64,000 nucleotides of DNA, from NCBI RefSeq assembly GCF_033963835.1, contig NZ_JAXBME010000020.1, forward strand, positions 1 to 64,000, in the 5' to 3' direction. Source of the stretch: Cytobacillus sp. IB215665 (GTDB lineage Bacteria > Bacillota > Bacilli > Bacillales > SM2101). The notes beneath the pieces are model-generated. The model was not told the origin of the DNA. It ran no database searches and worked only from the letters and a program-made list of their open reading frames with translations. This document shows positions 25,723 to 35,002 of this stretch, in pieces. The position numbers were made by a program, and so were the translations under genes. How positions within the stretch are numbered: the stretch's first letter is position 1; the number at the start of each line of letters is the position of its first letter.

Positions 25723-25926
25723 TTACTTAATCATTTGCAGAACTTACATCATTTATTTCAAATAATAATCAACATCCTATTATTTACAATTATTTTTTTA
25801 AAACTTTTTTTATTATCATTTCGTTTAACTAACCGAGGTAACAAATACGAAGGACTAGTATACTACTAAAGTCATTTTTATCTGCACTGCAACATTGGTC
25901 AATATAAAGTTTGAAAGGTGTTTCAC

Positions 25927-26053
25927 TTGAATTTAACAATTGAAAATATCTAACAGGTTTGGAGATAATTTCGCAGTAAATGATGTTTCATTTGAGTTAT
26001 TAACACCGAACCTTGAAAATTTTTATTTATTCGAACAGGAGGTAGTACGATGA
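25927..26053 (+). pseudogene. Remnant of an ABC transporter ATP-binding protein (deleted and frameshifted)
   Basis: From TTG at 25927 the frame gives LNLTIENI and then a stop; shifted by one base it continues SNRFGDNFAVNDVSFEL, the classical first 25 residues of an ABC ATPase. It then jumps directly to TPNLENFYLFEQEVVR, the family's C-terminal end (TPNLED...), and stops at 26051-26053, overlapping the permease start. Walker A, signature and Walker B are all gone. So an internal deletion of about 200 codons plus a frameshift has destroyed the ATPase, while the coupled ribosome site of the permease is retained. Confidence 0.75.
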
Positions 26054-27216
26054 AACAACTAGTGAAATTTGAATTATATAAAATATTTAGACAAAAAGGG
26101 ATATACATTTCGATGATACTTATGTTTCTCCTATTTGGTATGATAATGTTTAACGAATCCAGAATCCCAAATAATTTAGATACTTCTGCTGTAGATATTA
26201 AGGAAGAACTGCATGGAGTTGCAAAAAAGTGGGAGGGAAAAATAACAGAACAGAAGATAGAAGATGCCTCGGAAATTTCACAATCGCTTGAGGCTAAAGT
26301 ACAGCAGAAATATGATGAAAATAACAAAGGAGTAATGACGGAATTAACATCAGAAGAAGTTGCTGAATACTTTATCCTAAATAAAATAATTATTGCAAGA
26401 TCATATTTAGAAGACTATAAGATAACTATGAAAGAATTCGATGATAAGTTAAATACGCTAAATAAAAATGATTTCACTTATAAGGAAGCTTTGTTAGAAA
26501 AGGAAATGTTAGAAAATTTAGTTGTAGATACTTTCAAGTATAATGAAGGACCCAAAAATATAATTGGTTTCGCCAGTGGTTACGCCGCTTATTTTACAGG
26601 ATTAATTATGCTAGTCGGACTAGCTTCAGTTTTTGTAAATGAAACAAGTACTGGAATGGACCAATTGATATACAGCACACGCCATGGACGTAAAATAATT
26701 GTTACTGCAAAAATAATTGCTGCAACTGTTTTGATCTTAGTTATTACATTGTCATGGGTTATTTTTGATGTGTTAATGAACACATACATTTATGGGACAA
26801 GTGGATGGACTTCATCTATACAAAATTTAGGATATCCTCATTCACCTTATAACCTAACTGGTCTAGAGTATTTTGGTATTCAAATCAGTGCTCACATACT
26901 CGCTGCAATTGCTTTTATGGCTTTCATATTAGCAGTGTCAGCACTATCGAAAAGTGTACTCGTATCTTTTATTATTAGTGCATTAGTCTTCATCTTGCCA
27001 TCTATCTCTATGCCTATTCCATTATGGGAATATGTGCAGAAGTATAGCTTTGGAAGCTTTATGTCTGCTTCAGAATTTATAAACCCATTTCATGCAATAA
27101 ATGTTGTTGGAGTCCCAATATTAGATCCAATTGTTCACTATCCACTAGTTGCAATCCTAGCAATTATTTTCACAATTGTAGTTTACAAAACGATTCAAAG
27201 AAAACAAGTTTCATAA
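26050..27216 (+). CDS. ABC-2 type transporter permease
   Basis: 388 residues. Helix 1 lies near 20-38, then a large outer-facing loop rich in charged residues (to about 170), then five helices (about 177-200, 222-243, 279-300, 305-327, 360-382). This is the layout of ABC-2 permeases of lantibiotic-immunity or bacitracin-exporter type. Its ATPase partner immediately upstream is only a remnant, so it is probably an orphan unless another ATPase serves it. GGAGGTAG precedes the ATG. Confidence 0.75.
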   Translation: MKQLVKFELYKIFRQKGIYISMILMFLLFGMIMFNESRIPNNLDTSAVDIKEELHGVAKKWEGKITEQKIEDASEISQSLEAKVQQKYDENNKGVMTELTSEEVAEYFILNKIIIARSYLEDYKITMKEFDDKLNTLNKNDFTYKEALLEKEMLENLVVDTFKYNEGPKNIIGFASGYAAYFTGLIMLVGLASVFVNETSTGMDQLIYSTRHGRKIIVTAKIIAATVLILVITLSWVIFDVLMNTYIYGTSGWTSSIQNLGYPHSPYNLTGLEYFGIQISAHILAAIAFMAFILAVSALSKSVLVSFIISALVFILPSISMPIPLWEYVQKYSFGSFMSASEFINPFHAINVVGVPILDPIVHYPLVAILAIIFTIVVYKTIQRKQVS

Positions 27217-27251
27217 GGGAATATTCACATAATAATGAATATGTAACTGAA

Positions 27252-27287
27252 AGACCAGCTAATGCTTACAAGATTAGCTGGTTTTAG
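27252..27287. terminator. Bidirectional terminator
   Basis: ACCAGCTAAT (27254-27263) / ATTAGCTGGT (27273-27282) then TTTTAG; on the other strand A-rich flanks give Ts as well. It lies between the convergent permease and chemoreceptor genes. Confidence 0.75.
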
Positions 27288-27310
27288 TTGCCCAATAAAT
27301 TTATATTATG

Positions 27311-28294
27311 CTATTCTTCCTTATCATGTTTAGTATCTTCTTGCGCTTTATGGATAATTCCGCTAATGCCAGCTGCAAGTTTTGAATCAACGATTTCAGC
27401 ATCTTCAATATGCTTGAGAATCGTTTCATTAATTTCATCAAAAACAAACTTAGTGTCATTTATTTGCTGAATGACCTCTTTAGAAAAGGCTGTTTGTTCA
27501 TTAATTGCTTGAAGTACGCTATTTACTTCTTCTTGTTCTTGTTCCATTATTAGTAAATTGTTATTTATTTTTGAAGTTGTTTCAGCACTTAATTCAATTC
27601 CTTTATCAACTAAAGAAGAGCTCTTTGTCGTTTCATTTAAGGCACTACTTATTTCACCTTGTATATGACTTGTAAGTTCAGCAATGTTTTTAGTACTTAA
27701 AGCTGTGCTTTCAGCTAGTTTTCTAACTTCATCTGCCACGACAGCGAAGCCTTTACCTTGTTCACCGGCACGTGCTGCCTCAATAGATGCATTTAATGCA
27801 AGTAGATTTGTTTGATCGGCAATATCGTTTATAACATTGACGATATTTTCAATTTCTTTAGATCGAATACCAAGCTGTGTCATACTCTCAGAAGCATTAT
27901 TCGTTTGATCACCTAATTGTTTAATGAGAGCTTCTACTTCAATAACAGAATCTCTACCTATTTTTGACTGATCGACCATTTTGGTTGTAGAGGCTATAAG
28001 TGATTCTCCTTTATTGATAACAGATGTAGAAATGTCATTGGATTGAATACTTAAATTTTGAACTTGTTCAAAACGGCTTTTTATCGTTTTTACTAAAGAA
28101 TCTAATGCTTGATGTTGATCATTAACGACTTGATGCTGGTCAACCGTCGCAACTAAGTCTGTTTGTAATTGTGCTAGAAACTCATTTGTCATCATTTCTT
28201 GTTGTTTTTTTTCTAATTCTAGTATTCTTACTTTCTCTTCTAGTTCATCTATGTGCTTTTGTAAATCTTTCGTCTTTTTCGTTTTTATTAACAT
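27311..28294 (-). CDS. Soluble methyl-accepting chemotaxis-like signalling protein
   Basis: 327 residues and no membrane helix. The N-terminus is a coiled coil ([20 protein letters not shown], about 11-40). The signalling tip of MCPs is clear: [38 protein letters not shown] (about residues 157-194), written here only as landmarks [20 protein letters not shown] and [13 protein letters not shown]. This tip binds CheA/CheW. Soluble receptors such as B. subtilis YfmS share this layout. No ligand domain is seen. The start ATG follows AGGAGGCACC. Confidence 0.85.
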   Translation of the reverse strand: MLIKTKKTKDLQKHIDELEEKVRILELEKKQQEMMTNEFLAQLQTDLVATVDQHQVVNDQHQALDSLVKTIKSRFEQVQNLSIQSNDISTSVINKGESLIASTTKMVDQSKIGRDSVIEVEALIKQLGDQTNNASESMTQLGIRSKEIENIVNVINDIADQTNLLALNASIEAARAGEQGKGFAVVADEVRKLAESTALSTKNIAELTSHIQGEISSALNETTKSSSLVDKGIELSAETTSKINNNLLIMEQEQEEVNSVLQAINEQTAFSKEVIQQINDTKFVFDEINETILKHIEDAEIVDSKLAAGISGIIHKAQEDTKHDKEE

Positions 28295-28878
28295 ATCGGT
28301 GCCTCCTGAGCTTTTTTCCTACTAAGTTATATTTTGTCATATTATGTGTGATTTTGTCGAGATTAAGAGAACATGTAATTATAATTTAAATGAAAGAGAA
28401 TGAAGGGAATATGTATAAATTAGAGGAAATGTCATAAAGAAGTAGTAATTAATAAGTTAGCATTAAAATTGAACTTGTAAATCACTTTTTGAAAGAGCTA
28501 GAGGTTCAGGTTTCACGACCAATCGAGTTTACGGTGTGAACAACGAAATAATCTTTCTAATTAAATAATGTAATCAGATCATAAGCTTACAATGGTATGA
28601 ATTAATATAACAGAGAGTAGCAAATTTACCAGGGGAGCCTTGGTGGAATTATTTAGAGTCTAAATGGGGTTCGGCAACCTGTTTAAAGGAATACTAGGGT
28701 TTATCTATGAATTAGATGAATATAGTATTATACCAATCCAAGCTGCTATAGGTACCCAATTTATATCCCAGTCTGGTGGGTAGCCTGACCTACAATATGT
28801 ATTCGGGTTTTTTATAACAGCCATTATATAGCTTTGTTCGGGCTGCATTGTATATTAAATTGAATTGGAGCGAGTCAC
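28295..28878. other. Intergenic stretch, no gene supported
   Basis: 584 bp without a credible gene. Around 28640-28783 short frames such as PGEPWWNYLESKWGSAT and DEYSIIPIQAAIGTQFISQS look like protein, but they are in different frames and broken; they may be a decayed gene I cannot name. Confidence 0.4.
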
Positions 28879-29760
28879 TTGTTTGATAAAATTGAGCTAG
28901 TAGTAGATGCAAAGGCAACGTTAGGAGAAGGACCATGCTGGGATAGTAAAACTCAACAATTGTATTGGGTAGATATATTTGAAAGAAAACTATTCGTTTA
29001 TGATCCTCATTCCGATGAAAATAGATAAATACAGTTGAATAAACTTGTAAGTGCAGTCGTTCCTAAGGAAGCAGGAGGGCTTATTTTGGCGATGGAAGAT
29101 GGCTTCTTTTCAATGAATGTTGAAACAGAAAAGACTCAGTTGATACATGATCCAGAAAGTCACCTTCCTGAAAATCGATTTAATGATGGGAAGTGTGATC
29201 CTGCAGGACGTTTTTGGGCAGGAACGACCGATAGAAACTTGAAAATGAACGAGAATGGCGCGCTTTATTGTTTAAATACAGATTTAAGTGTTGTAAAGAA
29301 ACGGACACGTGTAAATATATCTAATGGACTAACATGGTCCCCTGACCATAAATATATGTACTATATAGATACTTTAACTAAGAAAGTAATTCGGTTTGAT
29401 TATGTTATTTCGACTGGTCAAATAAAAGATCCGATTGATATTATTTTCTTTCGTAACGGCGATGGATTACCAGACGGTATGACGAGTGATGAGGAGGGTA
29501 AACTATGGATTGCCCATTGGGGAGGGTCAAAGGTTTCAAGATGGGATCCAAACACAGGTGAACAAATAAGCGAAATATACGTTCCAGCAAAAAATGTGAC
29601 GTCTTGCGTATTTGGTGGCAAAGACTTAAATGAATTATATATTACAACAGCTAGATCAAGAACTTCCGAGCAAGATCTAGCGAGTTATCCACATGCAGGA
29701 GGGCTATTCAAAGTAGTCACTGATGTAAAGGGAAGTGGGACATACCGGTTTGGAGGCTAA
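28879..29760 (+). pseudogene. SMP-30/gluconolactonase family gene with an in-frame stop
   Basis: From TTG 28879 (GGAGCGAG upstream) the frame reads FDKIELVVDAKATLGEGPCW to HSDENR, then TAA at 29026-29028, then continues in the same frame as IQLNKLVSAVVPKEAGG to the stop at 29758-29760. The GEGPCW start, RFNDGKCDPAGRFWAGT, DGLPDGMTSDEEG and THG-like end are those of SMP-30/RGN proteins (Ca-dependent sugar lactonases). The total of 293 codons is the family's usual length, so a single nonsense change breaks it. A start at TTG 29035 would lack the first beta blade. Confidence 0.8.
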
Positions 29761-29790
29761 TAGTCACTCAAAGGTGAACTTTGTCAAAGA

Positions 29791-29824
29791 GTTTAACTCT
29801 AATAAACTGATGAGAGTTAAACCC
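29791..29824 (+). terminator. Hairpin after the SMP-30 pseudogene
   Basis: Perfect 10-bp stem GTTTAACTCT (29791-29800) / AGAGTTAAAC (29813-29822). No clean T run follows, so it is a moderate terminator call. Confidence 0.5.
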
Positions 29825-29871
29825 TTGATTTTCCCCTATATACCGTTTGGGAGAGTTTTTAATAGTAAAAG

Positions 29872-30012
29872 CAAATCTCGTAAACTTATTTTTTACTAAA
29901 AATAGACAGTTAATGAGTTTTATAAGAGCTCAATAATTGTAAAAGTAGCAAGGTGCCAAGAACGTTAGTCGTATACTTGCTTATACCTTAGAACAAAATA
30001 GCAACAATTAAT
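29872..30012 (+). repeat. MITE-like dispersed repeat, copy 9 (forward)
   Basis: Near consensus: TCGTAAACTTATTTTTTACT, TGAGTTTTATAAGAGCTCAA, AAGTAGCAAGGTGCCAAGAA and a worn right end AGAACAAAATAGCAACAATT. It abuts the 3' end of the S51 pseudogene. Confidence 0.65.
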
Positions 30013-30665
30013 TTGAACTCATGTTTATGGAGTGGACAGAACTTCCTATATTTGTTAAATAATTTTCATTCTTAAATACAACACATGCATTTTTCGTCAA
30101 TGCCATAGCCAAATGGAATGGAAGTCTGATTCAAAGCACTATGCAAATAAGGTTCCTGCTTGTCCACTGTATAATGTACATCTATAAGGATATTAGAAAG
30201 TAGACCAATACCTTTAATCATCTCAATCTCCTTAGTATAAGATTCGTCAGGTGAGATAAAACTTTCTGTTAATGAAATGAGTGCACCAGCAGAACGACCT
30301 GCGACAGGAACGCCATTGTAATAATGTTCTTTTATTAACTGTTTTATTAGTGACTTTGTATATTGTTTATGGTATTCGTATGTACTTCCACCACCTATGA
30401 AAATCCCCGTAGATTGAGCTAATGTATTGGTAGCTTGCTCGTAATCTAGTTGATTATTTTCGCCTGGCATAATGACAGAATAGCTATTAATACCTATCTC
30501 CTTCCAAGTCTGTACATAGTACGGTAAGGATTCTTTCCACTTAGGAGAATAAGTGATTAATAATGCAATATGAGCTTTTTTGCCCCCACATTTTTGAATA
30601 AACGTCTAATTAGCTTGTATTAATGAAGGGTTTCCACCAAATAAAAATAAATATCTGTCTTTCAT
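30008..30665 (-). pseudogene. Peptidase S51-like gene (cyanophycinase/PepE family) with stop and frameshift
   Basis: Read on the minus strand from ATG 30665: MKDRYLFLFGGNPSLIQAN, then TAG (30606-30608), then TFIQKCGGKKAHIALLITYS in the same frame through to GIDEKCMCC. The S51 nucleophile motif is intact as VAGRSAGALISL, as is FIGGGSTYEYHK. After GIDEK a one-base shift is needed to continue ACVVFKNENYLTNIGSSVHS and end at 30008. So there are two lesions. S51 enzymes cut Asp-X or cyanophycin-type bonds. A short product of 132 residues from ATG 30470 is open but lacks both ends. Confidence 0.75.
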
Positions 30666-30803
30666 TACATTCACTACGAACTGGGTGTATTTTTATTAGG
30701 CTACTTACGTAAAATTTGTTGCTATTAAGATTAGTTTAGGACAGCAATAAATAAAAAATTTATGGAATTGATCTTATTTTAAATGTATCCGAGGACTACT
30801 TAC

Positions 30804-31742
30804 TCAGTATATGTCGTTTAAATCGACAAGGATTTTTTTCATTTCTATAATTAGTTGCTCCGGCCCTTCAACTCGCGCATGTTTACCTAGACTAATAAAA
30901 AAAGAAGCATAATATTCTAGATCAGGTTTGGTGATTTGAGTATATAAGTTACCGATGCCATTTTGTTCTTCGACAATACTCTGTTCTAAGAATGGGTCGT
31001 TTTTACAAATTTTCACACCTTCACGACTAAGCTTTACTTTGAGTGAAACCTTTTCAGGCTCTTTACCCATATATGACCAATTGTGAATGTTGAACTTACT
31101 TAAGTCCACACCCTCATGTTCTTCAACGATGGTTGCATTTAAAATGCGATCAGCTCTAAATAAGCGTGTATCTTCTCTCTTGAAGCAATATGCAGGGCAG
31201 TACCAATGCCCATTTTGTGAAAAAACACCGACAGGCTGAATGGTTCTAGTTGATTTTCCTTTTATTGAGTCATAGGTAATTTGAACAACCTGTTGATTAA
31301 TGGAAGCATCTAGTAATAATTGTAAGCAAGGAGATGACTGCTGTCTTTGTTGTGTATAAAAGACAAAACGCTGTTCCATTTCCTCAATTCGTTTTTTTAC
31401 ATCACTCGTTAAGTAATGATGAAACTTTTTTAATGCAGATTTAGCATCTGTTTCAAAGGGAAGATCGTTATAGTATTGGAGTGACTGGTTTGCAAAGAAC
31501 ATTGCAATCGCTTCATTTTCAGTAAATGCAATTGGAGGAAGAATGCGTTCTTTGATAATTTTGTATCCTCCTCCTGCACCAACTTCTGAATATAGTGGGA
31601 CACCTAGTTCTTGTAGATCAAGTAAGTCCCGTTGAATTGTACGAAGTGATACACCAAATTCATCTGCTAACTCTTTTGCAGTAAATACCCGCTTGGAGTT
31701 AATGACCATCATTAATTCCACTAACCTCTTCGATTTATTCAT
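30804..31742 (-). CDS. YafY/DeoR-type regulator with HTH and WYL domain
   Basis: 312 residues. Residues 1-60: HTH (FTAKELADEFGVSLRTIQRD followed by LLDLQELGVPLYSEVGAGGGY). Residues about 140-220: WYL ligand-sensing domain (ITYDSIKGKSTRTIQPVGVF, then WYCPAYCFKREDTRLFRADR). The C-terminal WCX part follows. Such proteins are single-component repressors or activators with an unknown ligand. It diverges from the SH3 gene at 31853 across 110 bp, so that gene may be its target. Start ATG 31742 has GGGGGC upstream. Confidence 0.85.
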   Translation of the reverse strand: MNKSKRLVELMMVINSKRVFTAKELADEFGVSLRTIQRDLLDLQELGVPLYSEVGAGGGYKIIKERILPPIAFTENEAIAMFFANQSLQYYNDLPFETDAKSALKKFHHYLTSDVKKRIEEMEQRFVFYTQQRQQSSPCLQLLLDASINQQVVQITYDSIKGKSTRTIQPVGVFSQNGHWYCPAYCFKREDTRLFRADRILNATIVEEHEGVDLSKFNIHNWSYMGKEPEKVSLKVKLSREGVKICKNDPFLEQSIVEEQNGIGNLYTQITKPDLEYYASFFISLGKHARVEGPEQLIIEMKKILVDLNDIY

Positions 31743-31852
31743 TCAATACAGCCCCCTGATTAGTCCCACCTTTATACGCTTAATATATCATATTAATACG
31801 TCAATAATTGTCGTAATTATAAGTTAAGATCTAAATGAAGGGAGGTAAATGT

Positions 31853-32191
31853 ATGTATTATATAGTAGCAAGGAGTCATAAAACGAATTATCCCAAGCCT
31901 ATTACTTTGATGAAGGGTCAAGCAATTGTTGTAAGTGAAAAAAGAGAGGGATATTGGATCTATTGTAAAACAACAGATGAGGCAATGGAAGGATGGGTTC
32001 CAGAAAGCCTTATTAAAATCGATGGAGGCACAGCGTTTGCCTCGGAAAATTATACAGCAAGGGAACTAAATATAGACGTAAATGAAAAGGTTATTGGAAT
32101 AAAGGAACTTTATGGCTGGTTATGGTGCCGTAACGTTAGCAATGATGAAGAGGGTTGGGTCCCAAGTGATCATCTAAAACCAATAGTTTAA
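31853..32191 (+). CDS. Small protein with two SH3-like domains
   Basis: 112 residues from ATG 31853; GGAGGT at 31841-31846 fixes this start although the frame is open from 31835. Two SH3-like halves: residues 1-56 (ITLMKGQAIVVSEKREGYWI ... EGWVPESLIKI) and 60-112 (YTARELNIDVNEKVIGIKEL ... EGWVPSDHLKPI). No signal peptide, so probably cytoplasmic. The function is unknown; bacterial SH3 domains bind peptides or wall polymers. Divergent from the WYL regulator. Confidence 0.7.
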   Translation: MYYIVARSHKTNYPKPITLMKGQAIVVSEKREGYWIYCKTTDEAMEGWVPESLIKIDGGTAFASENYTARELNIDVNEKVIGIKELYGWLWCRNVSNDEEGWVPSDHLKPIV

Positions 32192-32234
32192 AAAACTATT
32201 AGTCTGTTGGATTCGTACAAAGTTACTACTCATA

Positions 32235-32335
32235 TTAATTTTCATTTAAGTCGTGGCATCTTTTCATCTTAAATACGAGAAAATTGAGGTTAGTTAGTAA
32301 ACATAGTAGCAAAGTTACTTAAAGAACTTTTTAAC
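32235..32335 (-). repeat. MITE-like dispersed repeat, copy 10 (reverse)
   Basis: TCGTGGCATCTTTTCATCTT followed by CATAGTAGCAAAGTTACTTA and AAGAACTTTTTA. It lies in the 519-bp gap before the GyrI-like gene. Confidence 0.55.
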
Positions 32336-32401
32336 AGTTTGATATTAGTAATGGGTCTTAAGCTAAAATTCTTAAATGTCTATCTGCACATAACCACAAT
32401 G

Positions 32402-32464
32402 TGCCCTCATGAGGAATGTCTCCAGTGGTTGTCTGGGGTAACTTAAGTGAGGGGGCTTTTCTTA
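32402..32464 (+). terminator. Candidate structured terminator
   Basis: TGCCCTCA (32402-32409) can pair with TGAGGGGGC near 32449-32457, which is followed by TTTTCTT. An inner alternative pairing ACCAC/GTGGT spans 32395-32438. It may be a long-loop terminator of the SH3 gene or a small structured RNA; the class is unknown. Confidence 0.35.
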
Positions 32465-32710
32465 CTATTTGATATGAATAAGGGAATTAATCTTTGTGAT
32501 AAAATTTGTTGCTTTTTCATGTGATTTTGAGTAACTGATATGTATTATGTGATTGTTATAGTCTTTGGAGAAAAAGGTGCCCTAATTATTAGCTCGCTAT
32601 TTTTAGAGATATAAAGCTAATAAATAATTTGGAAAAATATAATAAATACGACATTAGATGTCGCTATTATTAACTAAGATGAAAGTGTAAAAGAAAAGGA
32701 GGAATAAATA

Positions 32711-33211
32711 ATGAATATTAAAACGAATGAAATGAAGCTTGAACCGACAATTAAAGAGATGGACGAGATGGTGGTTGTAGGACTAGAATGTCATACTTCA
32801 ATGACTGAAATGCAAAAAAATAATCCGATTCATGGTTTATGGATGGACTTTATGTCTTTGGAAAGTAGCATTCCTTTCCGAAAAGACAAAAATGTAACGT
32901 ATGGCGTTTGCTACGATGAAAATAAAGAAACAGGTGATTTTGTTTACGCTGCGGCTGTTGAAGTAGAAAAGGTGGATCAATTGACAGATAAGCTAGTGAC
33001 AAAAACAATTCCTGCACAGCGCTATTTAGTCTTTACTCATAAAGGGCTAATAAGTGAGCTTGGTAAAACATTTGGCTATATTTTTGAAGCTTGGCTGCCG
33101 CAATCTAATTTTGAAGTCGTTAACTCAGCTTCATTTGAGTTATATGGCGAGAGATTTCTTGGACCAGATAATGTTCAATCGGAGACAGATATTTACATCC
33201 CGATAAAATAG
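32711..33211 (+). CDS. GyrI-like effector-binding domain protein
   Basis: 166 residues of the AraC-effector/GyrI-like fold: MVVVGLECHTSMTEMQKNNP at the N-terminus, then YGVCYDENKETGDFVYAAAV, then IPAQRYLVFTHKGL and the closing FELYGERFLGPDNVQSETDIYIPI. No DNA-binding part. Related proteins bind small drug-like molecules or shield gyrase. AAAGGAGGAAT precedes the ATG. A second paralogue lies at 34058, with a DinB-type gene between them. Confidence 0.8.
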   Translation: MNIKTNEMKLEPTIKEMDEMVVVGLECHTSMTEMQKNNPIHGLWMDFMSLESSIPFRKDKNVTYGVCYDENKETGDFVYAAAVEVEKVDQLTDKLVTKTIPAQRYLVFTHKGLISELGKTFGYIFEAWLPQSNFEVVNSASFELYGERFLGPDNVQSETDIYIPIK

Positions 33212-33430
33212 CAACATTTGTATGAAGTAATGATTGTGAAAAAATATGTCGCTTATCTTACTAATAAACAAGAATAGCGTTGTGCTCGCATATTTGTATT
33301 CAAAGAGATCGGGTTCAAGTACATTTGATATTATCGATGAACCAGCTGAAGGTTGGTAATTGTCAATATCAATTATAGAGTTAAGGGGCTTTAAGCCCTT
33401 AATAGCTGAAGATAATTTCTACAACATATA

Positions 33431-33467
33431 GGGTGACTCACTTATAGATAACTAATTTGAGTCACCC
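33431..33467. promoter_or_regulatory. Inverted repeat upstream of the DinB-like gene
   Basis: Perfect 10-bp arms GGGTGACTCA (33431-33440) and TGAGTCACCC (33458-33467), ending 13 bp before the ribosome site. It is either an operator or the terminator of the upstream gene; no T run follows. Confidence 0.4.
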
Positions 33468-33493
33468 TTATGCTATGAAAGGAAGGTTATAAT

Positions 33494-33970
33494 ATGAAAA
33501 CAGAAATCATCAATGAACGCATCAACAGTTTTGAAGGATTTATTCATTTTGTAGAGTCCTTACGGAATATGGAGGATGAGAAGTGGGAGCTGCCGATTGC
33601 TGAGGGAAAGTGGGCTGTGAGAGACATCATAGCTCATATCATGCTTTGGGACAAATATTTTCTTGAGAATGCTATACGTAAGATAAAATTACAACAACCT
33701 TTAACTAGTCGTCATGTTAATTTTGATGAATTTAATAATAATGCGGTTCAATATGGTAAGACAAAAGATAAAGATACACTTATTAGTGAGACAATAAGTT
33801 ATCGTCGTGAAATTATTGATCATTTAACCCCCATACCACGTGATAAATATGAAAACAAGTATGTAGATGAAGACGGGAATCATTTTACTATTAAAAGCTA
33901 TCTCGATGGCTTTATCCCCCATGATAGCCACCATAAATCTCAAATTGAACAATATTTAAATAAACCATAA
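33494..33970 (+). CDS. DinB/ClbS-DfsB-like four-helix protein
   Basis: 158 residues. EGKWAVRDIIAHIMLWDKYF (about residues 37-56) has the first His of the DinB metal site; the C-terminal DGFIPHDSHHKSQIEQYL gives the other His residues. ClbS/DfsB members protect from the genotoxin colibactin by hydrolysing it, and other DinB proteins use bacillithiol, so detoxification is plausible but not shown. GAAAGGAAGG precedes the ATG. Confidence 0.75.
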   Translation: MKTEIINERINSFEGFIHFVESLRNMEDEKWELPIAEGKWAVRDIIAHIMLWDKYFLENAIRKIKLQQPLTSRHVNFDEFNNNAVQYGKTKDKDTLISETISYRREIIDHLTPIPRDKYENKYVDEDGNHFTIKSYLDGFIPHDSHHKSQIEQYLNKP

Positions 33971-34057
33971 GAAATATCTCTGCATATTTGAGGTTATACT
34001 GTTAAAACGTCTATAGTTGGATCACACTTATACTATCCAGATAGAGGAGGATTTTTC

Positions 34058-34546
34058 GTGTCTAACACATATACTAAAAGTAATGTTATAGCAAGAGAAG
34101 GTTTTGATTTCGTAGGCAATAGTACAAGAACAGCTAATAAAGTTGAAATGACAGCAGATAGACGTATCCCTAAACTATGGGACGATTTTTACAAAAATGA
34201 AGTTTTAGAAGCTATTACTCATAAGAAGAATTTGAATGTATTAGCAATCTATACTGATTACGAGACAAATGAACATGGTGCTTATACCTTTGCATTAGGT
34301 GCAGAAGTCAGGGACAACAATATGGTGCCGAATGGGATGGAATCAATGCAAATTCCTGATCAAAAATATATTGTATTTACAACTCGAAAAGGTCCTTTAC
34401 CAGGAGTAGTTATAGAGGCTTGGGAGGAAATTTGGAAATGGTCGGAGCAGAGTGCAAGAGCTTATGGAGCTGACTTTGAACTATACGACGAAAGAGCAAT
34501 GGACCCAAATAATAGTCAGGTTGATATTTATATCTCTGTGAAATGA
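34058..34546 (+). CDS. GyrI-like effector-binding domain protein (second copy)
   Basis: 162 residues starting with GTG at 34058 (AGAGGAGG upstream). FDFVGNSTRTANKVEMTADR then IPKLWDDFYKNEV, AIYTDYETNEHGAYTFALGA, MQIPDQKYIVFTTRKG and the end ELYDERAMDPNNSQVDIYIS show the same fold and end motif as the gene at 32711, but with low identity, so the duplication is old. No DNA-binding domain. Confidence 0.8.
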   Translation: MSNTYTKSNVIAREGFDFVGNSTRTANKVEMTADRRIPKLWDDFYKNEVLEAITHKKNLNVLAIYTDYETNEHGAYTFALGAEVRDNNMVPNGMESMQIPDQKYIVFTTRKGPLPGVVIEAWEEIWKWSEQSARAYGADFELYDERAMDPNNSQVDIYISVK

Positions 34547-34949
34547 ACTACAAAACATTTAACTAGTATTGAAGACGGAAACTCAAAGCTTACGTAACTA
34601 GCAGTTAGGAAGTTGTACTTTATATAATAAGACTTGTACGTACATTCCCACGTTCTCTTCTTTATCTTAGTTTTCACACCTTTGGTGAGCGTGGGTGAAA
34701 TCCTACAACATCCTCATAGCTTCAGTTCTGAAGGAGCAATCTGTACTTATAAGCTGAAGTAAATATTCATTCCGCATTTATATATCTGTACGCTCCGAAT
34801 TGTTTCCGATTTAGTGAGGTTAATATGATAAAATAAGGTAAACTGTTATATATAGGAATTCTTTAGTACTAGTATTTTTAAACGAGAGGTATAGATAATG
34901 ATATTGTTAGAACATGAAATATAACAACTTTGTTGCTATCCTAGAGGAC
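34547..34949. other. Intergenic stretch with worn repeat fragment
   Basis: No gene seen. Near 34919-34940 ATAACAACTTTGTTGCTAT recalls the inner part of the MITE-like repeat but is itself nearly palindromic. The rest carries no motif I can support. Confidence 0.4.
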
Positions 34950-34997
34950 CTCCTCCCTAAATTTTAATACTGTGCAATTTTGAAAATTTAGGAGGAG
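34950..34997 (+). promoter_or_regulatory. Hairpin burying the ribosome site of the methyltransferase gene
   Basis: CTCCTCCCTAAATTTT (34950-34965) pairs with AAAATTTAGGAGGAG (34983-34997) with a single bulged C; the loop is 17 nt. The right arm is the ribosome site AGGAGGAG 5 bp before the ATG at 35003. In RNA the site would be closed unless the stem is opened by heat, a ligand, a protein or a partner RNA. No T run follows, so it is not a terminator. Confidence 0.65.
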
Positions 34998-35002
34998 AAA
35001 TA

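Noticed and set aside
28664-28783. Short frame of 39 codons starting MGFGNLFKGILGFIY
   Set aside because: No ribosome site and no family; neighbouring protein-like text is in other frames. Kept only as a possible decayed region.
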